A stretch of 16,163 bases of DNA from Candidatus Bathyarchaeota archaeon (lineage in GTDB: Archaea; Asgardarchaeota; Lokiarchaeia; Sigyniarchaeales; Sigyniarchaeaceae). This document shows positions 14,397 through 16,163 of this stretch, piece after piece. Position 1 is the first letter of the stretch. Each line of letters opens with the position of its first letter. Location: positions 1 through 16,163 of the forward strand of contig WJJB01000282.1 of assembly GCA_014729935.1 (NCBI GenBank), read 5' to 3'. A program made the position numbers and the translations under genes. The notes beneath the pieces are model-generated. The model saw nothing but the letters and a program-made list of their open reading frames with translations. It was not told where the DNA came from and made no database searches.

Positions 14397-14645
14397 ATGA
14401 CCAGTAAATCAAGAATGAATCAAGGAAAGGCAGACCTGCAAATTGGAAAGCGAGGCATCAATGACGGCTTCATCATACAGCTCCGAGAGCTCTTGAAACA
14501 GCAATCCAACGTGAAAGTCCGGGTGTTGAAGAATGCGAGATCGAGCAAGGAAGACGTGAAACGATACGCCCAAGAGCTCGCCAAGGAACTTTCACTCTCC
14601 ATTTCTGCCTTGCGCGGGAATACTTTCGTGCTTGAAAGAACGTGA
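14397..14645 (+). CDS. CRM-domain (YhbY-type) RNA-binding protein
   Basis: An 82-residue single CRM domain, the fold of bacterial YhbY and of plant group II intron splicing factors; YhbY associates with pre-50S ribosomes. The family signature is clear: DLQIGKRGINDGFIIQLREL (GxxG loop at residues 17-20), followed by KVRVLKNARSSKEDVKRYAQELAKEL and a final strand NTFVLER. ATG 14397 is chosen because AAGGTGAT directly upstream is an excellent archaeal SD; the GTG at 14388 is part of that SD. It is the first gene of an operon with Rpp21 (24 nt gap) and Nep1, all RNA-related, which supports a role in rRNA or tRNA maturation. Confidence 0.9.
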   Translation: MTSKSRMNQGKADLQIGKRGINDGFIIQLRELLKQQSNVKVRVLKNARSSKEDVKRYAQELAKELSLSISALRGNTFVLERT

Positions 14646-14669
14646 GCGAAGACGGCAGGAAGTGGAGCA

Positions 14670-15020
14670 ATGGGTAGGAAACGGGCTCGCAGGAAAAAGC
14701 TAGCGATGAAAATCGGTAGAGAAAGGATAAATATATTGATGAATTTGGCAGAAAAAGCATCAATTTCGGGAGAATCGGATCTGGCAAGACGGTATGTTTT
14801 CATCGCCAAGAGGGTGGCCATGCGCATTCAAGAGCCACTCCCATGGTATTACAAGCGACAAACCTGCAAGGAATGCCACGCGTTTCTAATCCCGGGAAAT
14901 AATGCAAGGGTGCGCATCACGGGTAACAAGGGAAATGCTCATGTTGCCGTGAGCTGTCTCGAGTGCGGGAATATCGCCCGGTATCATTATCACCGAGATG
15001 GAAAGCAAGAAAAGATCTAA
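14670..15020 (+). CDS. rnp4: RNase P protein component 4 (Rpp21/Rpr2 family)
   Basis: Protein subunit of archaeal RNase P, which removes 5' leaders from pre-tRNA; it pairs with Rpp29 on the RNA. The 116 residues begin with a basic helix (GRKRARRKKLAMKIGRERI) and two helices, then a zinc ribbon with C66-x2-C69 (TCKECHAFLIPG) and C96-x2-C99 (SCLECGNIARY), the four metal ligands of the family. Basic residues around RVRITGN fit RNA binding. GTGGAG just before ATG 14670 is a likely SD. It lies between the CRM protein and Nep1, 15 nt before the latter. Confidence 0.92.
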   Translation: MGRKRARRKKLAMKIGRERINILMNLAEKASISGESDLARRYVFIAKRVAMRIQEPLPWYYKRQTCKECHAFLIPGNNARVRITGNKGNAHVAVSCLECGNIARYHYHRDGKQEKI

Positions 15021-15035
15021 ATGGAAGGAATTTAC

Positions 15036-15767
15036 ATGATATGGATACTCATCGTGGATGCCGCGATAGAAATCATTCCAGAAAAAATCAGGAATCATCC
15101 TGCCATCACGTCACATGCAAGGCGGAGGGGAAAGGACCCATCGCAACTCCTGCTAAATACCAACTTCCACCACTCCGCCATGGGTAGCTTGAGAAACAAG
15201 AACAAGCGGGGAAGACCCGATATCGTGCATCTTTGCCTGCTAAATGCCTTAAACACCCCCTTGGCAAAGCAAATTACTGCCTTGAAAACATGCATTCACC
15301 TACGCGATTCCAAGATGATTCTTGAAATTGCCCCGGAAACAAGGATTCCCAGGTCATTGAACCGGTTCGAGGGATTGATGGTCCAAGCATTAACTGGTGG
15401 TTTCTCGGGGGGGGGAAAGGATGGAAATCTACTCATCAAGGTGCACGATACGACTTTACGGGACTTCTTAGCACATTTCGAGGATTCACGTGTTCATGCA
15501 TTGAGCAAGCATGGCTCTCCAGATTCTCTCGTGGAGCTATTGGAACGAGATGCTCGGCAAGCCTGCACGCCTGAAGTCGACCTGGTTTTCCTGGTAGGAG
15601 GTTATCAAAAGGGGCCTCTCCCCAAAAGCTTGTTGAAAATCATTTCCAAGAGTAACCTGCATTCTTTAAGCACGATGGGGCTTGATGCATGGACCGTGGT
15701 CGCTAGATTGACGTGCATGATTGAATGGTATGCAAGCAAGAGAAAGCAAACAGCACCAAACCGTTGA
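15036..15767 (+). CDS. nep1: Ribosome biogenesis SPOUT methyltransferase Nep1/Emg1
   Basis: N1-specific pseudouridine methyltransferase of small-subunit rRNA, acting with SAM during ribosome assembly. The 243 residues show the family motifs: RGRPDIVH (58-65), ETRIPRSLNRFEGLM (101-115), the SAM-knot segments LVGGYQKGPL (187-195 region) and GLDAWTVVARL (215-225). Start: AAGGA 6 nt upstream of ATG 15036 and alignment of MIWILIVDAAIEIIPEKI with known archaeal N-termini favour 15036 over ATG 15021, which directly follows the Rpp21 stop. Residues 121-129 (GGFSGGGKD) include an unusual Gly-rich insert coded by a run of nine G (15407-15415). Last gene of the operon. Confidence 0.93.
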   Translation: MIWILIVDAAIEIIPEKIRNHPAITSHARRRGKDPSQLLLNTNFHHSAMGSLRNKNKRGRPDIVHLCLLNALNTPLAKQITALKTCIHLRDSKMILEIAPETRIPRSLNRFEGLMVQALTGGFSGGGKDGNLLIKVHDTTLRDFLAHFEDSRVHALSKHGSPDSLVELLERDARQACTPEVDLVFLVGGYQKGPLPKSLLKIISKSNLHSLSTMGLDAWTVVARLTCMIEWYASKRKQTAPNR

Positions 15768-15781
15768 ATAAAGCCAAGATT

Positions 15782-15801
15782 GTGCTTTCATGTGAAAGCA
15801 C
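15782..15801 (+). terminator. Perfect hairpin after nep1
   Basis: GTGCTTTCA (15782-15790) and TGAAAGCAC (15793-15801) are perfectly complementary around TG, in practice a 7-8 bp stem with a tetraloop, starting 14 nt after the nep1 stop. Short T runs follow (CCTTTTACCCGTTTT). It may end the operon transcript or protect its 3' end. Confidence 0.5.
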
Positions 15802-15879
15802 CATGCCTTTTACCCGTTTTCCGCCAGGAAGCAACGCCCTTTGATTGATATGGGGTGCCATATTTCGAATGGAGCGTGT

Positions 15880-16110
15880 ATGGATTTTCAACTAGATGAT
15901 GAAGAGCGTCAGCAAGGGTTCAACTTCCTTCTTGAAGAACGCCACCGAGCTGGTGAAATCCGCAAGATTCTGGATGAGCAACCACAGGAATACCGTTTTA
16001 TTGAGGTTAGAACTGATATAATGCCCAATGAGATACATCTCGTTGTCGGAGAATTTCAGTACCGGGTTTTTCTCGATGCTCAATCCCTTTCCAACGTTGA
16101 ACTTGAGTAA
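15880..16110 (+). CDS. Possible small acidic protein of unknown function (76 aa)
   Basis: Not recognised. MDFQLDDEERQQGFNFLLEE reads as a charged helical start, and the second half alternates hydrophobic and polar residues (YRFIEVRTDI, EIHLVVGEFQYRVFLD) as in a beta hairpin. GGAG (15871-15874) lies 5 nt before ATG 15880, a good SD; earlier in-frame starts at 15841 (TTG) and 15850 (ATG) lack one. Doubts: it has one Lys against seven Arg, unlike its Lys-rich neighbours, and the opposite strand is open across the whole gene and on through the right edge. No promoter is obvious, so it could be the tail of the nep1 operon. Confidence 0.5.
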   Translation: MDFQLDDEERQQGFNFLLEERHRAGEIRKILDEQPQEYRFIEVRTDIMPNEIHLVVGEFQYRVFLDAQSLSNVELE

Positions 16111-16163
16111 TGAATCGATGACGAGTCCATTGTTGGTTACCATATCTATAAACTCCTTGGTGA

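Noticed and set aside
14420..14827. Minus-strand frame across the CRM and Rpp21 genes
   Set aside because: It is antisense to two genes with clear family motifs and SD sites.
15892..16163. Minus-strand partial gene running off the right edge
   Set aside because: Kept as a finding rather than a feature: it is in codon register with a plus-strand frame that has an SD, so its openness may be a by-product; the evidence does not decide.
1..16163. CRISPR arrays, insertion sequences, tRNA or rRNA genes
   Set aside because: No regularly spaced repeats, transposase-like frames with terminal repeats, or cloverleaf and rRNA-like stretches were seen by reading; a covariance-model search would settle tRNA absence.

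Overview
The window looks archaeal. It carries archaeal or eukaryote-type information-processing genes throughout: archaeal AlaRS, eS19, PDCD5, eL39, eL31, aIF6, eL20/LX, prefoldin alpha, FtsY, a CRM/YhbY-type RNA-binding protein, the RNase P subunit Rpp21 and Nep1/Emg1. Many starts are preceded by AGGTG-type Shine-Dalgarno (SD) sites or by TATA-like boxes about 25-35 nt upstream. An Asgard-type archaeon is my tentative guess. It rests on a membrane-bound AN1 zinc finger, a tail-anchored small protein and a surface protein ending in an IPGYP-type membrane anchor. I cannot confirm this without searches. No rRNA, tRNA, CRISPR array or insertion sequence was seen, and no gene-free stretch exceeds about 155 bases.

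Layout: (1) 1-1849, minus strand: the N-terminal two thirds of alanyl-tRNA synthetase, cut by the left edge. It is divergent, across a shared AT-rich box, from (2) a Gfo/Idh/MocA oxidoreductase (1942-3192). (3) 3285-5724: two overlapping genes for N-glycosylation-rich secreted, membrane-anchored proteins. (4) 5879-7381: a rhamnulokinase-type FGGY kinase, probably transcribed without a leader. (5) 7428-9973: an accessory-looking patch of four unrecognised or partly recognised small genes: a 109-aa soluble protein behind a dyad-rich promoter, a 110-aa tail-anchored protein, an AN1 zinc finger with four membrane segments, and a two-helix membrane protein with a C-terminal zinc ribbon. (6) 10063-14279, minus strand: the translation and protein-targeting cluster eS19 - PDCD5 - eL39 - eL31 - aIF6 - eL20 - prefoldin alpha - FtsY. 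(7) 14397-15767, plus strand, divergent from eS19: CRM protein - Rpp21 - Nep1, an RNA-processing and ribosome-biogenesis operon. (8) The right edge holds a small gene of uncertain strand.

Clusters 6 and 7 together make and mature ribosomes, fold nascent chains and target them to the membrane. Such gene neighbourhoods recur across archaea. The best leads for something undescribed are the roughly 83-residue acidic N-terminal extension on eL31, the membrane zinc-finger patch at 7.4-10 kb, the triple dyad upstream of the 109-aa gene, and the overlapping palindromes that abut the ribosome binding site of the CRM-Rpp21-Nep1 operon.
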